Origin: Anaerolineales bacterium
Lineage (GTDB): Bacteria > Chloroflexota > Anaerolineae > 4572-78 > J111
Assembly (NCBI GenBank): GCA_015075185.1
Contig: JABTUW010000002.1
Span: 62,001 to 126,000 of the forward strand
DNA length: 64,000 nt
Direction of reading: 5' to 3'
Positions 37,601 to 47,000 of this stretch are shown one piece after another; the stretch's first letter is position 1; each line of letters begins with the position of its first letter. Below the pieces are notes generated by a model. The model had not been told where the DNA came from. It did no database searches and was given only the letters and a program-made list of their open reading frames with translations. The position numbers and the translations under genes are program-made.

Positions 37601-37999
37601 TTATGAGCGCCGGCTCACAGCCAGACCCAAACCGCTGAACAAGATTAACCCACCGACGACGATGAGGGCCAGGATAGTCCAAGGCATGCTAATTTCGCCA
37701 CCGGTTTGCGGCAGCGTTCCCGGAGCCTGCTGCTGTACCCCCTGCTGCTCGCCTCCCTGCATATTAGGGTCTTGTACACCTTGTTGTTGGTCGCCAGGTT
37801 GCGTACCCATCGCACCTTGGTCTGTCGTCGTGGTTGTAGTTGGCGTTGTTGTTCCTTGCATGTTCGCATCGGTAGCCTGACCACTTTGATCAGTGTCCTG
37901 GTTGCCACCTTGATCACCATCCTGGGCCAGAGCCGCCGAGACCAACCCCAAAGATAACAACATCGCTACCACTAAACTAAGAAATTTTCGACCTTTCAT
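37601..37999 (-). CDS. Small LPxTG-tailed surface protein
   Basis: This 132-residue protein has a signal peptide (KFLSLVVAMLLSLGLVSAALAQ), then a low-complexity region rich in Q, D, G, T and N. It ends with LPQTGGE, a hydrophobic helix (WTILALIVVGGLILFSGLGLAV) and SRRS. That is the complete sortase sorting signal, implying covalent attachment to the wall after cleavage at LPQT/G. No sortase is in the window. AGGAGG precedes the start. The function of the acidic, Gln-rich body is unknown. Confidence 0.85.
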   Translation of the reverse strand: MKGRKFLSLVVAMLLSLGLVSAALAQDGDQGGNQDTDQSGQATDANMQGTTTPTTTTTTDQGAMGTQPGDQQQGVQDPNMQGGEQQGVQQQAPGTLPQTGGEISMPWTILALIVVGGLILFSGLGLAVSRRS

Positions 38000-38059
38000 C
38001 TTTTGCTTACCTCCTAGATGCCATTGAAGAAAGAACCAAATTTTTATAGACGTTTATTT

Positions 38060-38075
38060 ATGTATCTAGATACAT
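38060..38075. promoter_or_regulatory. Perfect palindrome upstream of the LPxTG gene
   Basis: ATGTATCTAGATACAT is a 16-bp perfect palindrome, extended by TTATTT on the left and AAATAA on the right with one base offset. It lies about 60 bp upstream of the LPxTG start and is a plausible operator. No regulator is identified. Confidence 0.45.
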
Positions 38076-38319
38076 CAAATAAATAATCCCCTACGTAGAC
38101 TATCTGTTAAAGCCCTATCTAAAACCTTCCGGTGACGTCCCGTTTTCTAATGCTTACGCCTCATGTTATCAGGTTGTATCTTTTTGCCTACACCAGAAAG
38201 GGCGATTTCGAGCAATAGAAAGGGTTATTTTTTAAAGAATCTAAGAAGTAGTTTGGTGACAAGGTTTTTAGAAACAGAATTACTCAGTTGAGCTATATTA
38301 AAGATCATCCCGAAGAGAG

Positions 38320-38368
38320 TTGACAAGCGCCAAAGCCAGGGTTATAGTATAAATTAACTGAGGTTAAT
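38320..38368 (+). promoter_or_regulatory. Promoter with palindromic operator, metal ATPase gene
   Basis: TTGACA (38320-38325), 17 bp, TATAGT (38343-38348), then the palindrome ATTAAC-TGAG-GTTAAT at 38353-38368. The layout copies the two iron-locus promoters, but the operator sequence differs, so another metal regulator or a different mode is likely. The rest of 38000-38477 is AT-rich with no gene. Confidence 0.7.
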
Positions 38369-38477
38369 AATATTTCTAATTAGGATAAATATTTGTCCCT
38401 TTTCGATTCAGCTTTAGCCAGAAGGTTAATTACCTCACGTGTAGTTCAGAAGCAAGAGATTGGGGAAGGCAAATAAT

Positions 38478-40931
38478 ATGGGAACTGATTTAGGCAATAT
38501 TCAAGCAGATAATGATCAACCCTGCCTGGATGTCATTCACCAGGCTGTCGCGGCAGAACCGGGGATTGTCGGGGTGCAGCTCGACCCGCGCCAGCGACAA
38601 CTTTCACTTGACTACGACCCGAAACTCATTGCCGAACCGAGGATTACTGAAATCACTCAGCGCCTGGCTCCGCCCTTGCGGCACAACATGGAAACGTGCG
38701 TGATGCGTTTGGGGCCGCGCGGGGGCCGCTCGTGCGAGTCCTGCGCTTTGATGCTGGAGAACCGGCTTAGCCGGATCGAAGGGGTCCGCCGGGCTGCGGC
38801 CAGCTATAAGGGGGGCGTGTTGAGCGTGCATTACGATAACACGCTCGTTTCACCTGACCAACTGCTCCAAAAAGTAGCCCAATTGGGGGTCAATGTAGCT
38901 CCTTCCAGCGCTGAACTGCTGCCGCTTCCAGCACCGCTTGTGCCGGTCGAGATTCCCTGGCAGCGAGCCTGGACGTGGCTGACCCAACAGAATCTGGAAG
39001 CCATTTTCACGGCGATTACCCTGGTCACGATGATTTCCGCCTGGCTGGCCGAGCATTTTGGCGCTCCGGGCATAGTTTCAACGATCCTTTATGTGATTGC
39101 TTATGTTACCGGCGGCGCCTTTGGCGTCAAAGGCAGCCTGGAGTCGCTGCGAGAACGGACCATTGATGTGGACCTGCTCATGGTGTTGGCCGCCCTCGGC
39201 GCAGCGATTGTCGGAGCGCCGTTTGAAGGGGCGCTCCTGCTGTTTCTCTTCTCTTTCTCGAACGTGTTGCAGGATTACGCCATGGACCGCACCCGCAACG
39301 CTATCCGAGCCTTGATGAAACTGCGGCCCAATCAGGCTTTGGTTCGACGCGGCAGCAGACTGGTCACCCTGCCGGTGGAACAGATTGTCGTTAGTGACCG
39401 CTTTGTCGTCCGCCCTGGCGATCGTATTCCGTTGGATGGTCGGGTCGTGGAAGGTGAAAGTTCCGTGGATCAAGCCTCCATCACCGGCGAGTCCATGCCG
39501 GTAGCCAAGCGTCCCGGCGACCAGGTGCTGGCAGGGACTATCAACAAAAACGGCAGCCTGGAAGCTCAGGTGACCAAGCTGGCCAAAGACTCAACCATCG
39601 CCAAACTCATTAAACTGGTCGAGGAAGCCCAGAGCGAAAAAGCCCAAACCCAGCGTTTTTTGGACAAAGCTGAACAGTATTATGCGATGGGGGTCATTGT
39701 TTTCACCGTGCTGGTGGCGGTGATCCCGATTTATGTCTTTGGAGAAGCTTTCAATACCGCTTTTTACCGGGCTATGACCGTGATGGTGGCGGCCTCACCT
39801 TGCGCCCTGATTATCAGCACGCCGGCCTCCATCCTTTCAGCCATTGGCAACGGCGCGCGCAAGGGGGTGCTGTTCAAAGGCGGGGTGTATATGGAGCAAG
39901 CCGCCGGGATCAAGGTAATTGCCTTTGACAAGACCGGCACGCTGACCCAGGGCAAACCGCAGGTGACGGACGTAATACCGTTGAACGCCGAACGTGCGGA
40001 CGTTTGGCATGGGGGCGAAGATGAATTACTGGCCCTGACCGCTGCGGTCGAAGCCAAATCCGAACACGCATTAGGCAAGGCCACGGTGGAAGCGGCGCAG
40101 CAGCGCAACCTGGAGCTGTCAGAGGCGCTGGCCTTTGAGGCCGCCACCGGCAGAGGAGCGCGGGGCTTGGTGGATGGGTTGGATATTCGGGTCGGCAATC
40201 TCCGTTATTTCGAGGAGTTTGCTTGTGTGGGGCATGATGCTGCCGCCGTCGAGGTCGAGCGGCTGCAAGGCGAGGGTAAAACAGCCATCGTGGTCGGCCA
40301 GATTGGCGAGGATGGGCGCACGGCCTACTTGCTGGGCGTGGTCGCCTTTGCCGATACGGTGCGGGCTGACGCCGCCGCGGTGGTGGCCGAAATCAAGTCG
40401 TTAGGGGTGCAGCGAGTCGTGATGCTGACCGGCGATAATGAACGGGTCGCCCATGCCATTGCCGCCGAAGTCGGGGTGGATGAATATTTTGCCAACTTGC
40501 TGCCCGAAGACAAAGTGCGGATTGTCAAGGATTTGGAGGCCAGGTATGGCTCCGTGGCCATGGTCGGCGACGGGGTGAATGACGCCCCGGCCCTGGCCAG
40601 CGCCTCAATTGGGGTGGCTATGGGCGCGGCGGGCACGGATGTGGCCCTGGAAACCGCCGACGTAGTCCTGATGGCCGACGACCTGAGCAACATCCCCTAC
40701 CTGATTGCCCTGAGCCGGCAGACCCGCAAAACCCTGGTCGTCAACCTGGGCTTTGCCCTGGCGGCGATTGCGATTATGATTGCCGCCATCTTCAGCGCCA
40801 ATATGCCGCTGCCCCTGGCCGTCATCGGCCACGAGGGGGGAACGGTGCTGGTCTCGTTGAATGGGCTGCGGCTGCTGCTGTATAAGCGAAAGCGGCTGGC
40901 AAATAGCGAGGTTGGCCCAGTTGAACGATAA
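38478..40931 (+). CDS. P1B-4-type transition-metal exporting ATPase with N-terminal HMA-like domains
   Basis: This 817-residue P-type ATPase starts at the ATG with GGAAGG about 8 bases upstream. The N-terminus has two HMA-like folds. The first lacks cysteines and the second has RSCESCALMLENRL. Core motifs are TGES, DKTGTLT (phosphorylated Asp) and GDGVNDAPALA. The transmembrane metal site reads ASPCALIIS, and a helix near the C-terminus has HEGGT. SPC plus HEGGT is the P1B-4 signature, linked to Co, Fe(II) or Zn efflux. Most P1B-4 pumps lack an N-terminal CxxC domain, so this one is a variant. It is probably under an operator of its own. Confidence 0.92.
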   Translation: MGTDLGNIQADNDQPCLDVIHQAVAAEPGIVGVQLDPRQRQLSLDYDPKLIAEPRITEITQRLAPPLRHNMETCVMRLGPRGGRSCESCALMLENRLSRIEGVRRAAASYKGGVLSVHYDNTLVSPDQLLQKVAQLGVNVAPSSAELLPLPAPLVPVEIPWQRAWTWLTQQNLEAIFTAITLVTMISAWLAEHFGAPGIVSTILYVIAYVTGGAFGVKGSLESLRERTIDVDLLMVLAALGAAIVGAPFEGALLLFLFSFSNVLQDYAMDRTRNAIRALMKLRPNQALVRRGSRLVTLPVEQIVVSDRFVVRPGDRIPLDGRVVEGESSVDQASITGESMPVAKRPGDQVLAGTINKNGSLEAQVTKLAKDSTIAKLIKLVEEAQSEKAQTQRFLDKAEQYYAMGVIVFTVLVAVIPIYVFGEAFNTAFYRAMTVMVAASPCALIISTPASILSAIGNGARKGVLFKGGVYMEQAAGIKVIAFDKTGTLTQGKPQVTDVIPLNAERADVWHGGEDELLALTAAVEAKSEHALGKATVEAAQQRNLELSEALAFEAATGRGARGLVDGLDIRVGNLRYFEEFACVGHDAAAVEVERLQGEGKTAIVVGQIGEDGRTAYLLGVVAFADTVRADAAAVVAEIKSLGVQRVVMLTGDNERVAHAIAAEVGVDEYFANLLPEDKVRIVKDLEARYGSVAMVGDGVNDAPALASASIGVAMGAAGTDVALETADVVLMADDLSNIPYLIALSRQTRKTLVVNLGFALAAIAIMIAAIFSANMPLPLAVIGHEGGTVLVSLNGLRLLLYKRKRLANSEVGPVER

Positions 40932-40989
40932 CATTGTCAACCTCAGCCCGTCATGCTAGAATCAAACTCAAAAAGAAAGTAAATTCCCA

Positions 40990-41430
40990 ATGAAAAAGCT
41001 GAAACTGAAAGAAGCCCGCGCTCCTTATAGTATTTCTCTGGACGAAGCACTCCTATCCGATGAAGTGGTCATTTTGGAAAAGGAAGGGCAACCTGTCGCT
41101 GCTCTGGTGCCGATGGCCGAGTATGTCGCTTTTCGGGCCTGGCGTGAGGCAGAAAGGCAACACCAGACCCGCCGGGCAGATGAGGCAAGTATCGAGCGAG
41201 AACACACCGCTTTTAAGCAAATGCTGCCGGAATTGTTGAAGCAATATCCGGGGCGGGCTGTAGCTATTCACAACGGCCAGGTGGTGGCGGTGGGGGATGA
41301 TCGTATGGCCGTATGGGAGCAGGCCCGCCGCCAGCTTAATGATGCACCCGTCTATGTCCAGACGGTTGAGTATCCGCCGAAGGTTTACAAAGTACCTCAT
41401 CGAAAGGTCGTCGGTGATGTGGAGCTATAA
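40990..41430 (+). CDS. Phd/YefM-like N-terminus with DUF5678-like C-terminus
   Basis: This 146-residue protein has an N-terminal segment (SDEVVILEKEGQPVAALVPM) that resembles the Phd/YefM antitoxin core. The C-terminal part (LLKQYPGRAVAIHNGQVVAVG, then WEQARRQL and VYVQTVE) resembles DUF5678. It overlaps the next gene by 14 bp. The two-gene layout looks like a toxin-antitoxin or regulator-protease module, but no canonical toxin is present. It lies between an intact ATPase gene and a relic of a second one. Confidence 0.7.
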   Translation: MKKLKLKEARAPYSISLDEALLSDEVVILEKEGQPVAALVPMAEYVAFRAWREAERQHQTRRADEASIEREHTAFKQMLPELLKQYPGRAVAIHNGQVVAVGDDRMAVWEQARRQLNDAPVYVQTVEYPPKVYKVPHRKVVGDVEL

Positions 41431-41788
41431 CCAAGAGGTACAGCCTCCAGCCCCGTTTCTTGATCTGGTTGTCCATCATCCCGAAGAAACAGCTCAAGCA
41501 ATCCGTATTCAAGCCAAAATTGATACAGGCGCTGATATTTCTGCCATACCGGCGGTACTCATCACTCAATTGGGACTACCAACCACCAGCAAAATAGTTA
41601 TTGAAGGCTATGATGGTATCCCGGCTACTGTGTTCACCTATGGGGTTGTCATTGAAGTTGAACAGGCTCACTTTAGAAGTCAAGAAGTCATTGCCATTTC
41701 TGAGCAATATATTTTGCTGGGTCGTGATGTTCTGAACCACTTTTACCTGCACCTCAATGGGCCTGAACTGACATTCAACTTAAGTTGA
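41417..41788 (+). CDS. Retropepsin-like aspartic protease (clan AA)
   Basis: This 123-residue protein starts at an ATG inside the previous gene. The aspartic protease motif is KIDTGADISAIP (DTGA at about 36-39), with the flap-like region following and the ILLGRDVLN strand near 105, the pattern of retroviral-type single-domain proteases that work as dimers. A longer frame from 41297 exists but overlaps the upstream gene fully. Substrate unknown. Pairing with a DUF5678-like protein suggests that the partner may be a substrate or regulator. Confidence 0.8.
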   Translation: MWSYNQEVQPPAPFLDLVVHHPEETAQAIRIQAKIDTGADISAIPAVLITQLGLPTTSKIVIEGYDGIPATVFTYGVVIEVEQAHFRSQEVIAISEQYILLGRDVLNHFYLHLNGPELTFNLS

Positions 41789-41820
41789 TGCCTCTCTAAT
41801 AAATCCCAATACCCTTGACT

Positions 41821-41907
41821 GTTATCGGCCACGAGGGGGGAACGGTGCTGGTCTCACTGAATGGGTTAAGGCTGTTGTTGTATAAGCGAAAACGGCAAGC
41901 GACTTAG
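41821..41907 (+). pseudogene. Relic of the C-terminus of a second P1B-4 ATPase gene
   Basis: These 87 bases encode VIGHEGGTVLVSLNGLRLL followed by LYKRKRQAT and a stop, nearly the same as the end of the intact ATPase gene at 40822 onward, with the same HEGGT metal-site helix. Nothing of the rest of such a gene is present upstream. A tandem ATPase copy therefore once existed, or the tail was duplicated, and the 40990-41788 pair now separates the two tails. Confidence 0.85.
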
Positions 41908-41940
41908 GCGCTCTAACAAGAACATAATGTAACGAAAAGC

Positions 41941-41976
41941 AAAGAGCCTCGGGGCTAACCGAGGCTCTTTGTCTAT
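41941..41976. terminator. Bidirectional terminator
   Basis: Perfect 12-bp stem AAAGAGCCTCGG / CCGAGGCTCTTT (41941-41952, 41959-41970) with a 6-base loop, between converging genes. Confidence 0.85.
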
Positions 41977-41988
41977 TCTATTCCCTTC

Positions 41989-42240
41989 TTACTCGCCTTC
42001 CTTGACCTCTATGGTCTCGTCTGCGACACCGCCATGCGCCTCCCGGTGGACGGCCTCAGCCGCTGCTTTGCTTGGCGCTTCGCACAGACAGAAGACGGTG
42101 CCCGTGCCTTCGTCATACCAATATTTCAGGTACTTCACCCCATACCTGGCCTGAACCTCAAGGTCCTTCTGGTGGGCTGCGGTGACGGCTGCGGTCGTCA
42201 ATCCTTCCACATTCTTGTGAATATCCATATAGAGGGGCAT
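41989..42240 (-). CDS. DUF4242-family small protein
   Basis: This 83-residue protein begins MPLYMDIHKNVEGLTTAAV and contains KYLKYWYDEGTGTVFCLCEAPS and EAVHREAHGGVADE. The pattern matches DUF4242, whose structurally known members are small ferredoxin-like dimers that can bind nickel or other metals. The start at 42240 has GGAG at a good distance. A longer frame starts upstream without support. Its function in the cell is not known. Confidence 0.85.
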   Translation of the reverse strand: MPLYMDIHKNVEGLTTAAVTAAHQKDLEVQARYGVKYLKYWYDEGTGTVFCLCEAPSKAAAEAVHREAHGGVADETIEVKEGE

Positions 42241-42322
42241 CTTAGACTCCTTTTTCTGCGTGGCTATTAATGGCCATAGCTTCAATAGTTGTTACGATGA
42301 AATACGCTCTAATTGAGCACGA

Positions 42323-43486
42323 TTAGGCGGGAATGTTCACCCGCCGGGTGATCTGGCCATTGCTTTCCCAATAGGTGATCTTATTGGCAATCAAGGGGTC
42401 GTCCTGAGCTGGTTGAACATTGCTGGTGGTATCCACGGCACGGGTTGTGATCGTGTGCTCACCCAGTGCCGGATGGGCCCAATTGAAGGTCCAGAAAACC
42501 CAGGCAGCTTCGGCCTGCTGGCTGCGGTCCAACCGGGTACGCTGCCAGGCACCCTCATCAATCTTCACCTCCACCGAGCTAATTGGCGCTCCCCAAGCTG
42601 CGCCTTCAATACGGTAGCTGTCCCCATTGCGGACCACTCGCGCCGGCGCAGATTTGAGCAGCGCCCGCCCTACCAAAGACTCGGTCCAGATTGGCTCGGC
42701 CTCGGTTCCTGTTTGGCGAACGGTGACATAGTCGCGGGCCATAAAGCGATTGGCCAGGCGGGTAGGCCAGATCTCGATGCGCTGCAGCCACTTCACATTG
42801 GCAATGCCGTACCAGCCCGGCGCAATCAGCCGCAGCGGCGCTCCATTGCGCGCCGGCAGCGGTTCGCCATTCATCTCGTAACAGAGCAGATTTTCCGGCT
42901 GCATTGCATCAGTTAGCGCCATGCTGCGGGCAAAGTTCTGGATCGTTTTGGTCTCGCGCACCACCTCTTCGCCTTTGTCTGCGCCAACAAAGACCACTTC
43001 GCTGCCATCTGCCAGCACCCCCACTTCTTCCAACAGGGGCGCCAGCGGCGTCCCGGCCCAGCGGGCATTGCCGATGCCGCCGTCAAAGAAGGGCAGGCCA
43101 GAATTGCCCGAACATTCGATGGTAAAGGTCACTTCCTGGCGGGGACGAGCCTTGAGATCGTCCAGGGTCAAGCTCAGCGGTGTCTTCACCCGGCCAGCCA
43201 GGGTCAACTGCCATTGGCTGGGGTCAATTTCGGGCCACCCGTAATGGGCGATACCAAAGAACTGCTCGTTGGGGGTGATCCACGAATCGAGCTTCTCCCA
43301 GACAAGCTGGTTATCAATGACCTCCGGCACCGGGTTCTCCTCGGGTTGATCCAACCATGGGAGCACTTCATCGCCCGGCTGTAAGGGCGCGGCGGTGGCG
43401 AAGCGAGCATTGAACAGAGCCAGCGTAGCCAGAGTAGCACCACCGGCGACGAGCAGTTCTCGCCGGGATAGGGTAGGATGTTGCAT
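42323..43486 (-). CDS. Tat-exported sulfite oxidase-family molybdopterin enzyme
   Basis: This 387-residue enzyme has a twin-arginine signal (SRRELLVAGGATLATLAL). The oxidoreductase molybdopterin domain has the conserved cysteine ligand in FTIECSGNSG near residue 132, and a C-terminal Mo-co dimerisation (Ig-like) domain follows. The family includes sulfite oxidases and the protein-methionine-sulfoxide reductase MsrP. The dimerisation domain favours the sulfite oxidase or sulfite dehydrogenase branch. GGAG precedes the start. Confidence 0.9.
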   Translation of the reverse strand: MQHPTLSRRELLVAGGATLATLALFNARFATAAPLQPGDEVLPWLDQPEENPVPEVIDNQLVWEKLDSWITPNEQFFGIAHYGWPEIDPSQWQLTLAGRVKTPLSLTLDDLKARPRQEVTFTIECSGNSGLPFFDGGIGNARWAGTPLAPLLEEVGVLADGSEVVFVGADKGEEVVRETKTIQNFARSMALTDAMQPENLLCYEMNGEPLPARNGAPLRLIAPGWYGIANVKWLQRIEIWPTRLANRFMARDYVTVRQTGTEAEPIWTESLVGRALLKSAPARVVRNGDSYRIEGAAWGAPISSVEVKIDEGAWQRTRLDRSQQAEAAWVFWTFNWAHPALGEHTITTRAVDTTSNVQPAQDDPLIANKITYWESNGQITRRVNIPA

Positions 43487-43580
43487 TTTGTTCTCCTTTC
43501 ACCGAACTATAATATTGGAAGCCATTATATTAGGATTGTCAGAACACTTTTCCTCCGATATAAATCAATTGACTTACTAC

Positions 43581-43901
43581 CTACTCCTGGTCAGCCTCGA
43601 CTATAAGTTGTACTGACTGCCAGTTCTGCAGAAAAATTTCCTCTGCCCGAATTACCCCCAACGGCGCAGTAGGCCCTTCAGAAATCACTCGGCTGGGGTG
43701 AGATAGCCATATTTTTACACAGTCCACGTTGGACAATGCGTCACCAGCTACCTTGACCTGGCATGATCGAGCTGGCTGAAAATCCGGGCCGCCCTCGTCA
43801 GCCCACGCCAGGGCCGGGATGGCTGTCAGGGTTAGTAGCAGTACGGCCAATGCGACCGGAATGACGCTCCGCTGATTGAATTGAAATTGTTTGCTGTTCA
43901 T
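43581..43901 (-). CDS. Small exported protein, unknown function
   Basis: This 106-residue protein has a signal peptide (VIPVALAVLLLTLTAIPALAWA). The mature part of about 70 residues contains two cysteines (RSCQVKVAG, VDCVKIWLS). AAAGGAAAA precedes the ATG. I do not recognise the family. It may be transcribed with the sulfite oxidase-like gene, 95 bp downstream on the same strand. Confidence 0.65.
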   Translation of the reverse strand: MNSKQFQFNQRSVIPVALAVLLLTLTAIPALAWADEGGPDFQPARSCQVKVAGDALSNVDCVKIWLSHPSRVISEGPTAPLGVIRAEEIFLQNWQSVQLIVEADQE

Positions 43902-44018
43902 TTTAATTTTCCTTTCGACTGAAACAGTGTTTAATTTGTCTTCAATTTACCAAACCACCGTTGGCGCGGGCGTGGTTTCTACCGTTGGCGGGGGTAGAAT
44001 TTCAATTAACGCTGATGA

Positions 44019-44047
44019 TTGACCCGACCCCCAAAATCCGTTACAAT
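44019..44047 (+). promoter_or_regulatory. Candidate sigma-70 promoter
   Basis: TTGACC, exactly 17 bp, TACAAT (44042-44047), 53 bases before the predicted start of the SARP-kinase fusion gene. Confidence 0.6.
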
Positions 44048-44099
44048 ATCTATAGTTGCTGCCATCACTCCCAGATAGACCAGTTAGATAGCCAAAAGG

Positions 44100-47000
44100 G
44101 TGTCGAATTTGACCCTGCGTGTTCATTTATTAGGCCCTAGCCAGATCAGCCGGAACGATGTTCCCGTAGAGGTGCCCGGCTACCGTCCGCTGGCCTTGCT
44201 GGCTTATTTGCTGCTTACCGGTAAAGCTCACAGCCGCCAGCATTTGGTTGACCTCCTTTTTGACAACCCGGACGACCCCAAAGCTGCTCTGCGCTGGACC
44301 CTGTCGAAACTCCGCAGCGCCATCGGGGCTGAATACCTCCTGGCCGACCGGCACGAAGTGGCTTTCAATTTCCAGAGCGATTTTTGGTTGGACATCTCTG
44401 CTTTTGAAGCAGGCCAACTTGACTTATATCGGGGCGATTTCCTGGAAGGGCTGCACCTGCGGGACGCCTATCGCTTTGAGGATTGGGCCTTCTTTGAACG
44501 CGAGCGCCTCAGAGCCGCCTATCAAGCAGCCCTGGAGCAGCGGTTGGTGGAGGCGGAAGGCCGCAAGGAGAATCTGGCTGTGGTGGAGTTCGCCCACCAA
44601 TTGCTGCGGCTGGACAATCTGCGGGAAGATTGGTACTGCACTCTGATGGGCGCTTATGCCCACCTGGGACAGCGCGAGGCGGCCCTGGCCCAGTTTGAGC
44701 TGTGCCGCCAGGTTTTGCAGGCCGAACTGGGGGTTGAGCCTGTCGCCGAAACGATGACCCTGGCAGAAGCCATCCGGCGCGGGGATTTCCAGCCGGCCCG
44801 TCTGACCCCTGATCCCAATCGTGACCTTATTGCCGGACGTTTTACCATTGATGACCTGGCCAGGGATTTGCTCGGCCAAGGGGGCATGGGGGCGGTCTAC
44901 CGGGGAAGGGACACCCACACCGACGAAATCGTCGCTATCAAGGTGATCAAATCCGATCTTGTGGCCAGCCGGCCCGACCTTCTCCAGCGTTTCATCCGCG
45001 AAGGGGAAGCCTTACGCCGTTTGAACCATCCTAATATTATCAAACTGCTGGCAGCAACCGAAAATGAGAGCCAGCATTACCTGGTGATGGAGTACGTCGA
45101 AGGGGGATCGCTCCGTGATTTACTCCAGAGCCAGGGACACTTACCCATTAACCGGGTGCTCGAAATTGCCCTGGACCTGGCCGATGCCCTGACTCGCGCT
45201 CATCGCCTGAACATTATCCATCGTGACTTGAAGCCGGAAAATGTACTGTTGGCCAAGGATGGCACGCCTCGCATCGCCGACTTTGGCATTGCCCAGATAA
45301 GCGATAGCCCGCCCCTGACTCAAACAGGTCTGGTGCTGGGTACACTTGATTATATAAGCCCAGAAGCGTGCCAGGGCGAAAGCCTCGATGCCCGGACGGA
45401 CATTTGGGCCTTTGGAGTGATGCTCTATGAACTGCTGACCGGCCAACGTCCCTTTACCGGCGAAACCCTGGCCGCCACGTTGACGGCCATTCTAACTCAA
45501 CCCGTGCCCGACCTGTTTCAGCAGCGTCCGGACACCCCTCCGGCCCTGGCTGATATTATTCACCGTATGCTGGAAAAAGAGCCGCAGCAGCGCATCGCGA
45601 CGGTTCGGCTGGTTGGGACTAAATTGGAAGCTATTTTAAAAGGCTGGGGAACAGACATAATCTCTCCTCCGTTTCGCGCCCCCCGCCCCCTTGCTCCCCT
45701 GCTTCATTTCCACACCTCCCTGGTCGGGCGGGTCGTAGAAATGGCGACCTTGCGCCGGATCTGGCAGAAGGCGAAGGCCGGCGCGGGGCAGGTCATCCTG
45801 GTCGAAGGTGAGCCGGGCATTGGTAAAACCCGGCTGATTGAGGAACTGTTGGCCCAGACTGGTCCTGATGCGCTTGTTTTGCGGGCCAAGTGTCCTGAGC
45901 TATCGGAACCGTTGGCCTATACCCTGTTTGTGGACCCCTTGCGCACTGCTTTAGCCGGAGAGCGCCCCCCAACTCTGAGCGACACTTGGTTGGCCGAGGT
46001 CAGCCGCCTGCTGCCCGAACTTCGGGATCGCTACCCGAATCTGCCTCGGCCTACTCCTCTTGAAGCAGCCGCCGAACGTCGCCGCCTTTTTGATGCCATC
46101 TGTACTACATTACTGGCCTGGATCCAGCAGCGCCCCTTGGTTCTCTTTGTGGATGATTTGCAGTGGGCCGATGCTACCTCACTGGCGCTGCTCAACCATT
46201 TCAGCGCCCAGATTATCACCGCGCCGGTCTTGCTCATCGGTGCATGTCGTCCTTACGAAGTAGGGCCACAGCACCTGTGGCAAGAATTACGCCGAGACTG
46301 GACCCGATCAGGGCTGCTTACCACCTTGGGGCTTCAACCCCTATCTGATCAAGCCGTGAGCGACTTGCTGCGGGAGCTGACCACGTGGAGCGGGACTGAT
46401 CCTTCTTTTGGGGCGCTGATTTACAAGGAGACGGGCGGCAACCCTTTGTTTGTCGTTGAAACCATCGCCAGCCTGCGCGACGAAGGCCGCTTGCCCCAAA
46501 ATACCACGGACTGGCAGCGCGATTTTAAAGCTGAAACGGTGACAATTCCTACCCAGGTGCAGACAATTATTGAGGCCCGGCTCAACCGCCTGGATGACCT
46601 CAGCCGCCAGATTATCACCAGCGCGGCAGTGATGCGCAGCAGCTTTGAAGCCGAAATGGTCCAGGAAGTGAGCGGGCGCAACGAATGGGAGACACTGGAA
46701 GGGCTGGAACACCTGCTGGCCGGCGGCTTGCTGGTTGAGCAGGGGGGGGACCGCTTCACTTTCAGCCACGATAAAATCCGTGAAGTGGCCTACGCCAGCC
46801 TGAGCCAGTTGCGGCGCAAGTTGCTGCACCGCCGCGTAGCCGAAATCCTGGAGAAACAACACCGGGGGCGAGAGAAGATGGCCGCCGCCCGGTTGGCTTT
46901 TCACTATGAACAAGCCGGCATGACCGAAAAGGCGCTGGATTACTATCTTCAGGCGGGTCACTTAGATAGAGAACAATATGCCTATGAGTCGACCATTGCT

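Noticed and set aside
46341..46961. 206-residue minus-strand open frame in the SARP fusion gene
   Set aside because: It is antisense shadow of the ATPase part and has no start signal.
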